Assembly: GCA_041920505.1 (NCBI GenBank)
Contig: JBHGXV010000039.1
Span: 124,001 to 188,000 of the forward strand
From: JBHGXV01 sp041920505
GTDB taxonomy: Bacteria > Bacillota > Bacilli > Brevibacillales > Brevibacillaceae
Direction of reading: 5' to 3'
Length of the DNA: 64,000 bases
Shown here: positions 27,301-36,438 of the stretch, one piece after another
Numbering within the stretch: position 1 is the stretch's first letter
How the letters are laid out: every line of letters begins with the position of its first letter
The notes under the pieces: generated by a model
What the model was told of the DNA's origin: nothing
Databases searched by the model: none
What the model saw: the letters and a program-made list of their open reading frames with translations, nothing else
Position numbers and translations under genes: made by a program

Positions 27301-29418
27301 CTACACCGCTCTTCTGTTCTTTGCCCGCGCGGCGAAATCAGGTGCCAGCATGTCGGCCACCTGCGCGCCACTGATCAACACGGCCTCGATGCCGGGGCCG
27401 AATCCGACGCCTGCTCCGGTAAGATAAAGCCCGGCGACAGGCGACTTGAACGCGGGGAAGCGTTCGTCCGCGAGCGGCCTGGTGCTGTAGACCGACCCTT
27501 CGTAGGTGTTCAGGTAGGTTTCCATGGTTTTCGGAGTGGCCACCTCGCTAAACAGGATGGCATCGGCCGCCTGCGGGTCGATCTCGCGGACGATGGCCCG
27601 GCACATCGCGTCTATCTCCGCCTTGAGCGCCAGGTATTCCGCCTCCGGCATCCGGTTGTAGCGGCTGGCCTCTGCCCGGGTGACAAATAGCATGGTCAGG
27701 GTGCCTTTGCCAGGTGGGGCGAGCGACGGATCGACGGCGCTTCCCGAATAGAGGCCGACCGTTGTCACGGTCTGGCCGACGGTGGTTAGTTCCACCGGCT
27801 TAGACAACATGTAGTGCACGAGATGCCGATTGTTGAACTCACAGTCGATGGCCGCGTTCCACATGAAAAGGGACATCGACGGAGCGAGCCGCTTTACCTT
27901 GTCGCGGTAGCTGGCGGGGAGCCGTTCCAGCCCGACCAGGCGTTCGTAGGTGACACGCGGGTCGGCGTTGGAGATGACGATTGGGGCGTAAAATTCCCCT
28001 TTGGAGGTCTTTACTCCCCGCACGGTATTGTTTTCGATCAGGATCGAGGTGACGCTGGTCGAGGTTTTGGCCTCGCCGCCATAGGCTTTCAGCTTTCGCA
28101 CCAGCGCGTCGGCCAGTGCCATCGAGCCGTTTGCCGACCGGAAGCCGCCGACGATGAAGTAGCTCATCAGGTTTAGCATGTCGTCCGTCGGGGTCTCCTC
28201 TCCTTGATCACCCACGTATCCGGTCAAAAGTGAAAGCTGTTTGCGCACAAGCGGATGTTTGACGAACCCGTCAAGAAACTGCCGCCAGGTCGTGTCCTTG
28301 TAGCGCAGATACTCCGGGCAGTTGTCAGCAAACGCCTGCATTTCTGCCATCGTCTTCGGCAGGCGCGGCGTGGCCCTGTCGGGCGCAAATACCGTGTACT
28401 TCTGCTCGAACGCCTTTTTCATGACGTCAAAAATGGCACGAATGCCGTCTGCCTCCTCGGGGAACTGGCGGATGAGCTGATCCCGCCACGCTTCGTAATC
28501 ATGGGGAATGACGATGCAATCCTGTCCATGGCGAAATTCGTACGTGTTCCGAAGCCACGTCAGCTCATCCTCCAGGCTGTGCCGCCGCAAGAAGTGGCGT
28601 ACCGGCCCCATTTCGCCCAATCCGCTCACCGACTCCACGCCCGCGTCAAACTTGAATCCCCCGCGGCGGGTGTACGTCGTGCAGGCACCGCCCAGCAGGT
28701 AGTGGCGCTCCAACACCAGCACCTTGGCCCCCTGGCTGGCCAGTTCGACGGCAGCCGTCAAGCCGCCGATGCCCGATCCGATCACGATCACGTCGTAGTG
28801 TCCGGCGACCGCTGGCGGTTGTGCCAATACCTGCGGCTGCCACGCGAGTTCCGCCGGTTCCGGCTGCGCCATTCGTTTGACGTACGCCTGTTGCATCCGT
28901 TTAGGGATCACGCTGTTGGCGACGAATCCGATTACCGTTGTCGTATTGGCCAGAATCACACCAGCCAGCGGACGGATGACGCCCAGGCTCATCAGCAGGG
29001 AAAATCCCGCGCCGAGTGAAAACAGCACCGCCCAGATTTGGGTCAACCGTTCGTTGATCCGGTAAAACAGCGGATGATTCCAGACCGATTCCGGCGTCGT
29101 CTCTTTGGCGTACTGCAGGGTGAACGGCTGACGGATGACGAGCGAGACAATCGCCGATAACGCAAGAACCAGGTAAATCATCATCTGGCCTTGCCGGGCG
29201 ATTTCACTCTCCGGGTTCGCCAGCGTCCACGCAAATGCAGTGGCAACATACAGCATATTGACAACGGTCACGGTTTTCACCCTGCGGCCTCTCCATTGCG
29301 TGACGAGCAGGCCGCAGGCGAGCACGAGGCCGACAGCCAGACCGTACAGCGGCGGTTTCACCAGCACGGCGGCGAACATCGGCACAAAATCGAGAACCAA
29401 CAGCAGTAATGTTTTCAT
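27301..29418 (-). CDS. Membrane-domain/FAD-dependent phytoene desaturase-like oxidoreductase fusion
   Basis: A 705-residue protein starting at ATG 29418 behind GAGGGG. Residues 1-175 hold about six hydrophobic segments with a positive-rich cytoplasmic link (KRMQQAYVKRM). Residues about 206-700 form a phytoene desaturase/retinol saturase (CrtI-type) domain: the dinucleotide motif VIVIGSGIGGLTAAVELASQG (about 210-230), the adenine-side LVLERHYLLGGACTTY, and a C-terminal GLYLTGAGVGFGPGIEAVLISG. CrtI-like enzymes saturate or desaturate isoprenoids or other lipids. The attached membrane domain is not part of ordinary CrtI proteins. No carotenoid genes are nearby. Divergent from a TetR gene, with a TetR palindrome inside its promoter, so it is probably induced by a ligand. 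Confidence 0.8.
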   Translation of the reverse strand: MKTLLLLVLDFVPMFAAVLVKPPLYGLAVGLVLACGLLVTQWRGRRVKTVTVVNMLYVATAFAWTLANPESEIARQGQMMIYLVLALSAIVSLVIRQPFTLQYAKETTPESVWNHPLFYRINERLTQIWAVLFSLGAGFSLLMSLGVIRPLAGVILANTTTVIGFVANSVIPKRMQQAYVKRMAQPEPAELAWQPQVLAQPPAVAGHYDVIVIGSGIGGLTAAVELASQGAKVLVLERHYLLGGACTTYTRRGGFKFDAGVESVSGLGEMGPVRHFLRRHSLEDELTWLRNTYEFRHGQDCIVIPHDYEAWRDQLIRQFPEEADGIRAIFDVMKKAFEQKYTVFAPDRATPRLPKTMAEMQAFADNCPEYLRYKDTTWRQFLDGFVKHPLVRKQLSLLTGYVGDQGEETPTDDMLNLMSYFIVGGFRSANGSMALADALVRKLKAYGGEAKTSTSVTSILIENNTVRGVKTSKGEFYAPIVISNADPRVTYERLVGLERLPASYRDKVKRLAPSMSLFMWNAAIDCEFNNRHLVHYMLSKPVELTTVGQTVTTVGLYSGSAVDPSLAPPGKGTLTMLFVTRAEASRYNRMPEAEYLALKAEIDAMCRAIVREIDPQAADAILFSEVATPKTMETYLNTYEGSVYSTRPLADERFPAFKSPVAGLYLTGAGVGFGPGIEAVLISGAQVADMLAPDFAARAKNRRAV

Positions 29419-29452
29419 CGGGCACCCCTCTTTGTCGTCATTGATGTTCCCG

Positions 29453-29515
29453 AGTATACCAGACCGACCGTCGGTTTGTAAAGAGGTTGACAAACCGACG
29501 GTCGGATTGTACCGT
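29453..29515. promoter_or_regulatory. Divergent promoters with duplicated TetR-type operators
   Basis: Minus strand: TTTACA (29482-29477), 18 bp, TATACT (29458-29453) for the desaturase. Plus strand: TTGACA (29487-29492), 17 bp, TACCGT (29510-29515) for tetR. Each spacer contains a palindrome, ACCGACCGTCGGT (29463-29475) and CCGACGGTCGG (29495-29505). The whole region is a large inverted repeat, so one regulator can silence both promoters. Confidence 0.82.
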
Positions 29516-29547
29516 AGGAATAGTTTCTTATCACGGAGGAGGACCCG

Positions 29548-30153
29548 ATGATTCAGTTGCCAAGCAGCACCACCAGTTTCCAGCGTTTGCTGTCCGTAAC
29601 CGAAGAGATCGTCAGGGAAAAAGGCTGCCGCAAGACGACCTTGCAGGAGATCATCAACCGCTCCGGGATGTCCAAGGGAGCGATTTACCATTATGTAAAG
29701 TCAAAGGACGAACTGCTCGGCCTGTTGTTGCTTAAACGGATGGAGGCGATCAATCAGGCGTTTCACGCCGCGATTGATCGCGCCTCCCTGGGCGATCTGG
29801 AAAATCCGCTCCGGACGATTACAGACGGCATCGTCAAACAGTTGACCGACTCCGCCGACGTGAGCAATCGCGTCTTCCTCTACCTGGTCGGTCAGCAGGA
29901 CGACCCCAAAATCGAAGGCTTGCTCAAGCATATCTACGAGTTTTCACTGGAAATGTCGGTCAAGTGGATCGAGATCGGGCAAACGTATCGGGCAATTCCG
30001 CCCGAGGTTGACGCCCGGAAAATGGCGGAGCGGTTCATTATTTTCACGTATGGCCTGCGCCTGAAGAGCAGTTTCTTCCCGGAAGAGGCGGCGATCGACC
30101 CTAACGAGCTGTTCCGGATGTTTTGGTACAGTCTGCAGCCTGGGCTTACGTAA
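29548..30153 (+). CDS. TetR-family transcriptional repressor
   Basis: A 201-residue TetR-family protein. Residues about 10-55 form the HTH (TEEIVREKGCRKTTLQEIINRSGMSKGAIYHYVKSKDEL in part). The rest is the helical ligand-binding and dimer domain. ATG 29548 follows ACGGAGGAGG. The promoter contains one of two palindromes shared with the divergent desaturase gene, so autorepression and repression of that gene are likely. The inducing ligand is unknown; lipophilic compounds are usual for this kind of pair. A bidirectional terminator follows. Confidence 0.9.
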   Translation: MIQLPSSTTSFQRLLSVTEEIVREKGCRKTTLQEIINRSGMSKGAIYHYVKSKDELLGLLLLKRMEAINQAFHAAIDRASLGDLENPLRTITDGIVKQLTDSADVSNRVFLYLVGQQDDPKIEGLLKHIYEFSLEMSVKWIEIGQTYRAIPPEVDARKMAERFIIFTYGLRLKSSFFPEEAAIDPNELFRMFWYSLQPGLT

Positions 30154-30156
30154 CGG

Positions 30157-30194
30157 CGAAAGCCACCTCTTTCATCTGGCAAAGGTGGCTTTTC
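30157..30194. terminator. Bidirectional terminator between tetR and cadA
   Basis: AAAGCCACCT pairs with AGGTGGCTTT around a 12-nt loop, with T-runs on both strands. It ends both converging transcripts. Confidence 0.88.
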
Positions 30195-30201
30195 GCATGG
30201 T

Positions 30202-32322
30202 TTATTCCTTGATTCGCAACAGGCGCAAAGCGTTTCCCGTGACCAACAGGGTGGCCCCCATGTCGGCCACAATCGCAAGCCAGAGCGTCAGCCAGCCCGG
30301 CACCATCAGGATGAGTGCCGCGGCTTTCATCGCCAGGGCGATCGCGATGTTTTGCCGGATGACGGACAACGCCCGGCGGCTTAGGTGGATGGTAAACGGC
30401 AGTTTGGACAAATCGTCCGCCATCAGGACGATGTCGGCCGTCTCCAGGGCGGTGTCCGTTCCCGCCCCGCCCATGGCGATGCCGACGGTGGCGGTGGCCA
30501 GCGCGGGCGCGTCGTTGACGCCGTCCCCCACCATCGCCACTTTCCCGTGCTCCTGTTTCAATTGCCGGATCGCGTCCCGTTTGTCTTGCGGCAACAGTTC
30601 GGCCCGATAGTCGTCGATGCCGATGTGTCGCGCGATCGCCTCTGCCGTCGCTTCGTTGTCGCCGGTCAGCATCACGGTCTTGCGGATGCCCAGCCGATGG
30701 AGTCTCTCCAGCGCTTGCCGGGAGGATTCCCGCACCTCATCGGCTGCGGCAAACAGGGCGAGGACGTCAGAGTCCGTCCCCAGGAGCATGACGGTCTTGC
30801 CCTGTGCTTGCAGGACGTCAATCTCCCGGCGGATGCTATCCGCCAGTCCGCCCGCAAGCATATCCTCGAATAGGCGTGGGCTGCCGACATAGTATGGGAT
30901 GCCGTCCACTACGGCTGTTATCCCTTTTCCTGTAATGGAGGCGACTTGTTCCGCTTCGGGAGATCGCACACCTGCACGTTCCGCCTTCCTGACGATGGCG
31001 GTCGCCAACGGATGCCGGGACCCTTTCTCCAGGGCGGCCGCGATCCGCAGGCAGTCGTCTTCGCCGAAGGCTCCCACAGCTTTGATGTCGGTCACGTCCG
31101 GAACCCCTCTGGTCAAGGTCCCGGTCTTGTCAAACGCCACCGCCGAGAGGCTCCCCGCTTCCTCCAGATGCAAGCCGCCCTTGATCAGCACCCCGTTTTT
31201 CGCCGCACGGCCGATCGCTGTGACAATCGCCACAGGTGTGGAGACGACCAGAGCGCAAGGGCATCCCACCACCAGCACGGCCAACCCGCGATAGATCCAC
31301 GCATGCCAGTCGGCGCCGGCAACAAGCGGCGGCAAGACGGCAATCCCCAACGCGATCAGCATGATGGTGGGTGTGTACACCTTGGCAAAGCGGTCGACAA
31401 ACGCCTGAGTGGGGGCGCGTTCCGCCTGTGCCTCTTCCACTAGGTGAATGATTTTGGCAATCGTTGTGTCGTCGACCGTTTTGGTCACTTCCACTTCCAG
31501 CAATCCTTCCTCGTTCAGGGTACCGGCAAACACCTCGTCCCCCGCGCTCTTGGCCGCTGGAATGGATTCGCCGGTGATCGCCGCCTGATTCACAGTCGAC
31601 GCGCCTTTCACCACCCGGCCGTCCATCGCGATTTTCTGTCCCGGCTTGACGATCATCACGTCACCGATGCGAATCTCGTCCACGGGCACCTGCATCTCCC
31701 GGCCGTTGCGCCTGACGGTCGCTTCCTTCGGGGCGATGTCCATCAGGGAACGGATGGACGAACGCGCCTGATCCATCGAGTACGCCTCCAGCGCTTCGCT
31801 GATCGCGTACAGGAAGACGACGGTGGCCCCTTCTCTCCACTCCCCGATGGCGGCGGCACCGACAATGGCGATCGTCATCAAGGTGTTCATGTCAAAGGCA
31901 AACCGGGAGAGATTCCGCAATCCCTTTTGAAACAGCGTATAGCCGCCGATCAGGATGGAAAGGGCGTAGGCGAAGACAGGCGCGTAGACACCTGCGTCCG
32001 AACGTTCGCCGATCAGCCACCCGCAAGCGAGCAGAATCGCCGAAACGGCGGTGCGGATCGTGTTGGCTCGCTTCCAAAACGGTTCGGTAGCCGGGAGCGC
32101 GTGCTGGTTTTCCGGATAAATCCGAAGCCCCTCAAACGCGCCCGCCTTTTCCAGTTCCTCGATCGTCGCTTCCCCGTACACCGTCAGTTTGGACGCGCTG
32201 AAATTGACCTGGGCGTCCCGCACGTTCGGCAACGCCTTGACGTTTTTTTCAAAAGTGGCGGCGCATCCCGAACACGTAAACCCCTGCACCCGGTACACGT
32301 TTCGTTTCACGCTGTCATCCAT
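30202..32322 (-). CDS. cadA: Heavy-metal (Cd/Zn/Pb) P1B-type ATPase
   Basis: A 706-residue P-type ATPase exporting divalent soft metals. In order: one HMA domain with GFTCSGCAATFE (Cys-x-x-Cys, about 14-25), membrane helices, the actuator with TGES, the metal-binding CPC in VVGCPCALVVSTPVA, the phosphorylation site DKTGTLT, and the hinge VGDGVNDAPAL. The CPC motif and the CadC-type regulator just upstream indicate Cd(II)/Zn(II)/Pb(II). Its start overlaps the cadC stop by eight bases, so the two are translationally coupled. Confidence 0.94.
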   Translation of the reverse strand: MDDSVKRNVYRVQGFTCSGCAATFEKNVKALPNVRDAQVNFSASKLTVYGEATIEELEKAGAFEGLRIYPENQHALPATEPFWKRANTIRTAVSAILLACGWLIGERSDAGVYAPVFAYALSILIGGYTLFQKGLRNLSRFAFDMNTLMTIAIVGAAAIGEWREGATVVFLYAISEALEAYSMDQARSSIRSLMDIAPKEATVRRNGREMQVPVDEIRIGDVMIVKPGQKIAMDGRVVKGASTVNQAAITGESIPAAKSAGDEVFAGTLNEEGLLEVEVTKTVDDTTIAKIIHLVEEAQAERAPTQAFVDRFAKVYTPTIMLIALGIAVLPPLVAGADWHAWIYRGLAVLVVGCPCALVVSTPVAIVTAIGRAAKNGVLIKGGLHLEEAGSLSAVAFDKTGTLTRGVPDVTDIKAVGAFGEDDCLRIAAALEKGSRHPLATAIVRKAERAGVRSPEAEQVASITGKGITAVVDGIPYYVGSPRLFEDMLAGGLADSIRREIDVLQAQGKTVMLLGTDSDVLALFAAADEVRESSRQALERLHRLGIRKTVMLTGDNEATAEAIARHIGIDDYRAELLPQDKRDAIRQLKQEHGKVAMVGDGVNDAPALATATVGIAMGGAGTDTALETADIVLMADDLSKLPFTIHLSRRALSVIRQNIAIALAMKAAALILMVPGWLTLWLAIVADMGATLLVTGNALRLLRIKE

Positions 32323-32686
32323 GTGTCACGCCCTCCTTGCTGTGCGCCATCGCCAGCAGCACCAACTGCTTCACGTGATCGTCATCAAGCGAGTAAAACA
32401 CCAGCTTTCCCTCTTTCCGGTACTTCGCCAGCCCCAGCTTGCGCAACAGCCGCAAGTGATGGGAGGCGGTGGCCACACTGGAGCCGATGATGTTTGCCAC
32501 ATCGCACACGCACAATTCCTCTTCCAGGCACAGGGCATAGGCGATCTTCATCCGCGTCTCGTCGGCCAGCGCCTTGAACATCCTGGCGGCAACCGACGTT
32601 TCCTCAATATTCACGCCCGCTTGCACCCGTTTGACCTTGGCCTCGTCAAAACAAAGAACCTCACAGCAATCCTCGTTTTTGGACAT
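32315..32686 (-). CDS. cadC: ArsR/SmtB-family metal-sensing repressor CadC
   Basis: A 123-residue winged-helix repressor. The recognition region ELCVCDVANIIGSSVATASHHLRLLRKLGL is nearly the CadC standard, with the metal-thiolate ELCVCD box (alpha-4), and the N-terminal Cys pair NEDCCEVLCFDE supplies further ligands. It leaves DNA when Cd, Pb or Bi binds. ATG 32686 lies eight bases after AGGCGG; an upstream GTG is possible but poorly spaced. First gene of the cad operon. Confidence 0.94.
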   Translation of the reverse strand: MSKNEDCCEVLCFDEAKVKRVQAGVNIEETSVAARMFKALADETRMKIAYALCLEEELCVCDVANIIGSSVATASHHLRLLRKLGLAKYRKEGKLVFYSLDDDHVKQLVLLAMAHSKEGVTHG

Positions 32687-32702
32687 GAACAGCACCGCCT
32701 TT

Positions 32703-32768
32703 ATTCAAACGTTGATTTGAATATGATTGTATCACACGCCGGCCGAATATTCAAATATCAGTTTGAAT
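32703..32768 (-). promoter_or_regulatory. cad promoter with two CadC operators
   Basis: Two copies of ATTCAAA-N6-TTTGAAT occur at 32703-32722 and 32749-32768, 46 bp apart centre to centre. Minus-strand promoter: TTGAAT (32754-32749), 17 bp, TACAAT (32731-32726). One operator covers the -35 and the other the transcription start. The TTTGAAT/ATTCAAA arms match the classic cad operator. Confidence 0.88.
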
Positions 32769-32836
32769 GTAACGAGCCCTTTTTCGGCGGAGCCCGTCAA
32801 ATCGAATACAAGCGTTGCGATGCGGTTTTGTTCCAT

Positions 32837-32873
32837 AAAAAAACGCGCAGAACCGTTGTCTGCACGTTGCGTA
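32837..32873 (-). terminator. Terminator of the alpha-glucan operon
   Basis: The minus strand forms ACGC...GCAGA paired with CTGC...GCGT and then TTTTTTT, nine bases after the phosphohexomutase stop. Confidence 0.8.
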
Positions 32874-32881
32874 TTTTTTCC

Positions 32882-34309
32882 CTACACATTTACCCCGGTA
32901 AACCAGTCGCGGATCGCCTCTTCCAGCTTCTCCAGTGTCTCGGCTGTGGTCGCCTCGCAGTAGATGCGCAAGAGCGGTTCGGTGCCGGAAGGACGGATCA
33001 GCACCCAATGGCCGCCCGCAAGGTACAGTTTGACGCCGTCTTTGCGGTCGACGCGCTCCACCGCGTATCCGCCGACGTGGACGGGCGGCCGGGCTAGCAT
33101 GTTGGCCATCCAGGCGTCTTTCTCGCGGAAGCGGATGTCGAGCCGCTTGCTGTACAACTGGCCAAACTCCTCGTGCAGGTCGGCGAGGATCTGGTCGACG
33201 CCTTTTTTCTCCCAGGCGCACATCTCGGCGATCAACAGGTTGACCAGGATGCCGTCCTTTTCCGGGATGTGGCCGAGCACGCTGGCCCCGCCGCTCTCCT
33301 CGCCGCCGATCAGCACGTCTCCTTTTTGCATCTCGCTGCCGATGTACTTGAAACCGACCGGCGTCTCCACCAGTTCCAGTTCCCACTGGCGGGCGATCCG
33401 ATCCAAGAGGTGGGTGGTGGCCACGGTGCGCACGATCCTCCCGGAAAGTCCGCGGTTTTTCACCAGGTGGCGGGCCAGAAGCGACAGCACCTGGTTGGGC
33501 GGCACGTAGCGGCCCGTTCGGTCGACAACGCCGAAGCGGTCGGCGTCCCCGTCGTTGGCGAGGCCCAGGTCAGCCTTGTTGCGGATCACTTCCGTCTGCA
33601 ACTCCCGTAAATGCTCCTCGTTCGGCTCCGGCAGGCCGCCGCCGAACACCGGGTCTTCGTATTCGCGAATGGCGGTGGTCTTGATCCCCGCTTCCATCAA
33701 CAGGCTGCTGACGTAGCCGAGACCGGCGCCGTGCATCGGGTCGACGACGATATGCATGTTCTGCTGTTTGATCACGTCGAAGCGGATCATCCGTCTCAGG
33801 TGGGCTTCGTAGTGCGGCCGCAAGTAAATAGGGTCCAAACGCCCTCTGCTGGTCGCTTCGTCAAGGGAAATCGTCTTCACGCCGCCGTCTAACTGGACGC
33901 GGGCGATCCACTGCTCCAGCCGTCGGGTGATTTCCGGGGTGGCGGGGCCCGCATACTCCGGTATGTATTTGATGCCGTTGTACTCGGGCGGGTTGTGGCT
34001 GGCCGTGATCACGACCGCGCCGCTGGCCGCGAAATGCTTGACGCCGAACGCCACCACTGGCGTGGGCGTCGCTTCGTTCACCAGGTAGCAGCGGATGCCG
34101 TTGGCAGCCAGCACGCTGATCACTTCCTGAGCGAAGCGGCGGCCCATAAACCGGGTGTCGTGCCCGACGATGATCCCTTGTTCCTGCCCGTTGTTCTCCA
34201 CGGTATACCGGGCGATGGCCTCTGCGACAATCCGTACATTTTCCAGTGTAAACTCATCGGCGAGAATCGCCCGCCAGCCGTCCGTACCGAATGCGATTCG
34301 TTTGGTCAA
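32882..34309 (-). CDS. Phosphohexomutase (phosphoglucomutase/phosphomannomutase family)
   Basis: A 475-residue alpha-D-phosphohexomutase. The start is TTG 34309 behind AAGGGGGAAAA, because upstream in-frame sequence is the antisense of nothing conserved and has no ribosome site. All four family loops are present: phosphoserine TASHNPPEYNG (S104), metal loop NDGDADRFGVVD (about 243), sugar loop GGEESGG, and phosphate loop RPSGTEPLLRIY near the C-terminus. It interconverts hexose 1- and 6-phosphates. As last gene of the alpha-glucan operon it probably links glucose 1-phosphate with glycolysis, in contrast to the degenerate copy fused to the nucleotidyltransferase three genes upstream. Confidence 0.92.
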   Translation of the reverse strand: MTKRIAFGTDGWRAILADEFTLENVRIVAEAIARYTVENNGQEQGIIVGHDTRFMGRRFAQEVISVLAANGIRCYLVNEATPTPVVAFGVKHFAASGAVVITASHNPPEYNGIKYIPEYAGPATPEITRRLEQWIARVQLDGGVKTISLDEATSRGRLDPIYLRPHYEAHLRRMIRFDVIKQQNMHIVVDPMHGAGLGYVSSLLMEAGIKTTAIREYEDPVFGGGLPEPNEEHLRELQTEVIRNKADLGLANDGDADRFGVVDRTGRYVPPNQVLSLLARHLVKNRGLSGRIVRTVATTHLLDRIARQWELELVETPVGFKYIGSEMQKGDVLIGGEESGGASVLGHIPEKDGILVNLLIAEMCAWEKKGVDQILADLHEEFGQLYSKRLDIRFREKDAWMANMLARPPVHVGGYAVERVDRKDGVKLYLAGGHWVLIRPSGTEPLLRIYCEATTAETLEKLEEAIRDWFTGVNV

Positions 34310-34434
34310 CTCGTTTTCCCCCTTGTTCCATGCACGCGCTTCCGTCCTGCCGCCACGCACCGCCAACGGGGAGCGGCGGGACCGGCCGTTTGCGCGTGTT
34401 TCTCTCATGCCGCCTGTCGCCGTCGCCGGCCTAG

Positions 34435-36411
34435 TTACCGCTGTGCCGCTTGCGTCAAGCGGTTGTAGGTCTCCACGTATTTGAGCACCGTCCAGACAAA
34501 CGCGGCGTGCGACCAGGTGAGCGGCGCCACCGACACCGGGCCGCCGGTGAACGGATCGATCTGCTCCGGCAACACGCCGCTTTCCATCGCGTGCCGCTGC
34601 ACCCACCTGAGCTTCTCCAGCGGCTCGGCCAGATCGGCGGGCGATTTCGCCCTGGCGATCTCCCACTCCGCCACCCAGAGCGTGCTGATGATCCACGGGT
34701 TGCCGGGAACGCGGGCGATGTCGCTCGACTTGCGGAAGTAGTAGTCGCCCTGGTAGCGGGCGTAGCCGCCGACGGAAGTCTGCACCAGGAGGCTCTTTTT
34801 CACCGCCTCCATCGTGCTCGCCACCCGCGGATCGTCGGCGGGCAGCACACCGAACGAAAACAGGGCGAACAGGCTGCTCTCCACGCTGTAGTCCTTGCTG
34901 ATCCGTCCGTCCCGCTCCAGGTAAATGCCGCGCAAAAACCGGCCCGCGTCCTGGTCGTACAGGTGTCGGATCATCGCCTCTTTCAGCCGGCCGGCCGCTT
35001 CCTCCCAACGGCGGCAACGGTGGTCGTCCCCGAACAGCTTGGCAAAGTTGGCGGCAGCCCTAAGCCCGGCGTAGACCGACGCACTGGTAAAGGTGAAGAT
35101 GCCGCGCCGCTCCTCCCACAGATCGTAGCTGGGCATCGGCAGGTGCAGATCAGGGTGCAGGTACGTGTGCAAAAACCGGGCCGCCGGCCGGATCAGCGAC
35201 GCGTACAGCGACTGGCAGAACTCGATCTGCCTGCTTTGGCGGTAGTGCTCCCACAAGGCGTACAGCACCAGGGCCGTCTCGTCCTCCTGGATCGGCAACT
35301 GCGCCTCGCCGTTGTGGACAAACGGATGCCAACTGGAGCCGACCGAGCCGTCGGGATTGTACTTGTGCAACAGATACCCCTCGTCGGTCAGGGCGTCGCG
35401 GCAAAACTCATAGAACCCGGCAACCGCGCCGTCATAGCCGGCCCTGCTCATCGCCAGCGCGATCAGCGCGCCGTCGCGCGGCCACATGTAGCTGTAGTGG
35501 TCGCGGTTGTACTGCAGGATGTCGGAGTCGTTGGCGGCGATAATCGCGCCGTGCTGGTCGATCTGGGCGCGCACGATCAACAGGCTTTTCTTGTACAGGT
35601 CGACGATCTCGGCGGGCAGGTCGGCAAATGTCTGCTCCGTCTTGTTCACCCAGCGTTGCCAGTAGACGCCAACCCGAGTGAGCAGCCGCTCGGGATCGTT
35701 GTCGACGACGTACTGGTTGAGCGTCTTGACCGCCGGGTAGGAGTTGCCTACGCACATCCAGTAGTAAACCGTCCCTTCCTCGTGCGGCCCGAGGAACAGC
35801 CGAAACGAAATCGTGCTGTCGACCGATCCCTGCGCGATCGGATTGCCTTCGAGGATGCCGTCTTCCGCGTCCCGCCAGGTTCCTTCCGCGTAGTTGAACC
35901 GCTTGATCCCGACGCTGTACTGATAGATGCCGCTGTGCGCGGTCTTGCCGTTCACCATGATGTAGACGTTGCGCTTGTAGTGGTAGACGGCGCGAAGCAA
36001 GGGATCGTACACCGCCGTATCCCCCACCTCGGTCTCGTTCAGACTCAGGTCGTGGTTGAAAAACAGGCGCACTTCCCGCCCCTCGTCACGCTCGTTGCGC
36101 ACGCGGACGCGCTTGAGGTAAATCGTCTCCCGCTGGTGCACTCCGTCGGCGATGTGCAGACGAATACCCAGTTGCTCGTGGCGGGCGGTGACGTCCGTCA
36201 CCAGCGACTCCTTAAGATAGCGAAGTTCGCGCTGCCAGCCGTCCTCGTCCACCCAACTGAACTCTCCCTGTACCCAGACCCCCATCTTGCTGAAGTGGCC
36301 CCCGATGTGGTTCAACTGGCCCACATGGGGATAGTAGAGATCGCGCATGTGCAGCTTGTCGTCGAAATTGATCAGCATCTTGCCGTTTCCGATCACAAGA
36401 GGTCTCGGCAT
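34435..36411 (-). CDS. GH15 glucoamylase/glucodextranase-like hydrolase
   Basis: A 658-residue GH15 protein without a signal peptide, thus cytoplasmic. An N-terminal beta-sandwich (about 1-260) precedes the (alpha/alpha)6 barrel. Catalytic-site peptides are visible: YMWPRDGALIALAM (about 308), PIQEDETALVL (about 373), LWEERRG (acid, Glu 433/434) and SGVLPEQIDPFTGG (base, Glu 616). It would release glucose from the non-reducing ends of alpha-glucans. Placed in an operon with an alpha-glucan-building fusion enzyme and phosphohexomutase, it is likely the mobilising enzyme of an internal glycogen-like store. It follows the nucleotidyltransferase fusion gene by 27 bp. Confidence 0.9.
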   Translation of the reverse strand: MPRPLVIGNGKMLINFDDKLHMRDLYYPHVGQLNHIGGHFSKMGVWVQGEFSWVDEDGWQRELRYLKESLVTDVTARHEQLGIRLHIADGVHQRETIYLKRVRVRNERDEGREVRLFFNHDLSLNETEVGDTAVYDPLLRAVYHYKRNVYIMVNGKTAHSGIYQYSVGIKRFNYAEGTWRDAEDGILEGNPIAQGSVDSTISFRLFLGPHEEGTVYYWMCVGNSYPAVKTLNQYVVDNDPERLLTRVGVYWQRWVNKTEQTFADLPAEIVDLYKKSLLIVRAQIDQHGAIIAANDSDILQYNRDHYSYMWPRDGALIALAMSRAGYDGAVAGFYEFCRDALTDEGYLLHKYNPDGSVGSSWHPFVHNGEAQLPIQEDETALVLYALWEHYRQSRQIEFCQSLYASLIRPAARFLHTYLHPDLHLPMPSYDLWEERRGIFTFTSASVYAGLRAAANFAKLFGDDHRCRRWEEAAGRLKEAMIRHLYDQDAGRFLRGIYLERDGRISKDYSVESSLFALFSFGVLPADDPRVASTMEAVKKSLLVQTSVGGYARYQGDYYFRKSSDIARVPGNPWIISTLWVAEWEIARAKSPADLAEPLEKLRWVQRHAMESGVLPEQIDPFTGGPVSVAPLTWSHAAFVWTVLKYVETYNRLTQAAQR

Positions 36412-36438
36412 CCTGTCACATCCCTCACAGCCGTTTTT

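Noticed and set aside
27238..27310. Terminator of the desaturase gene from CCGCTCTT/AAGAGCGG
   Set aside because: The arms are more than 50 nt apart and one lies inside the coding end, so the stem is not convincing as an intrinsic terminator, although T-rich sequence follows.
34310..35017. 236-codon N-terminal extension of the phosphohexomutase
   Set aside because: It overlaps the GH15 gene antiparallel in frame use, is not conserved-looking, and TTG 34309 has an excellent ribosome site.
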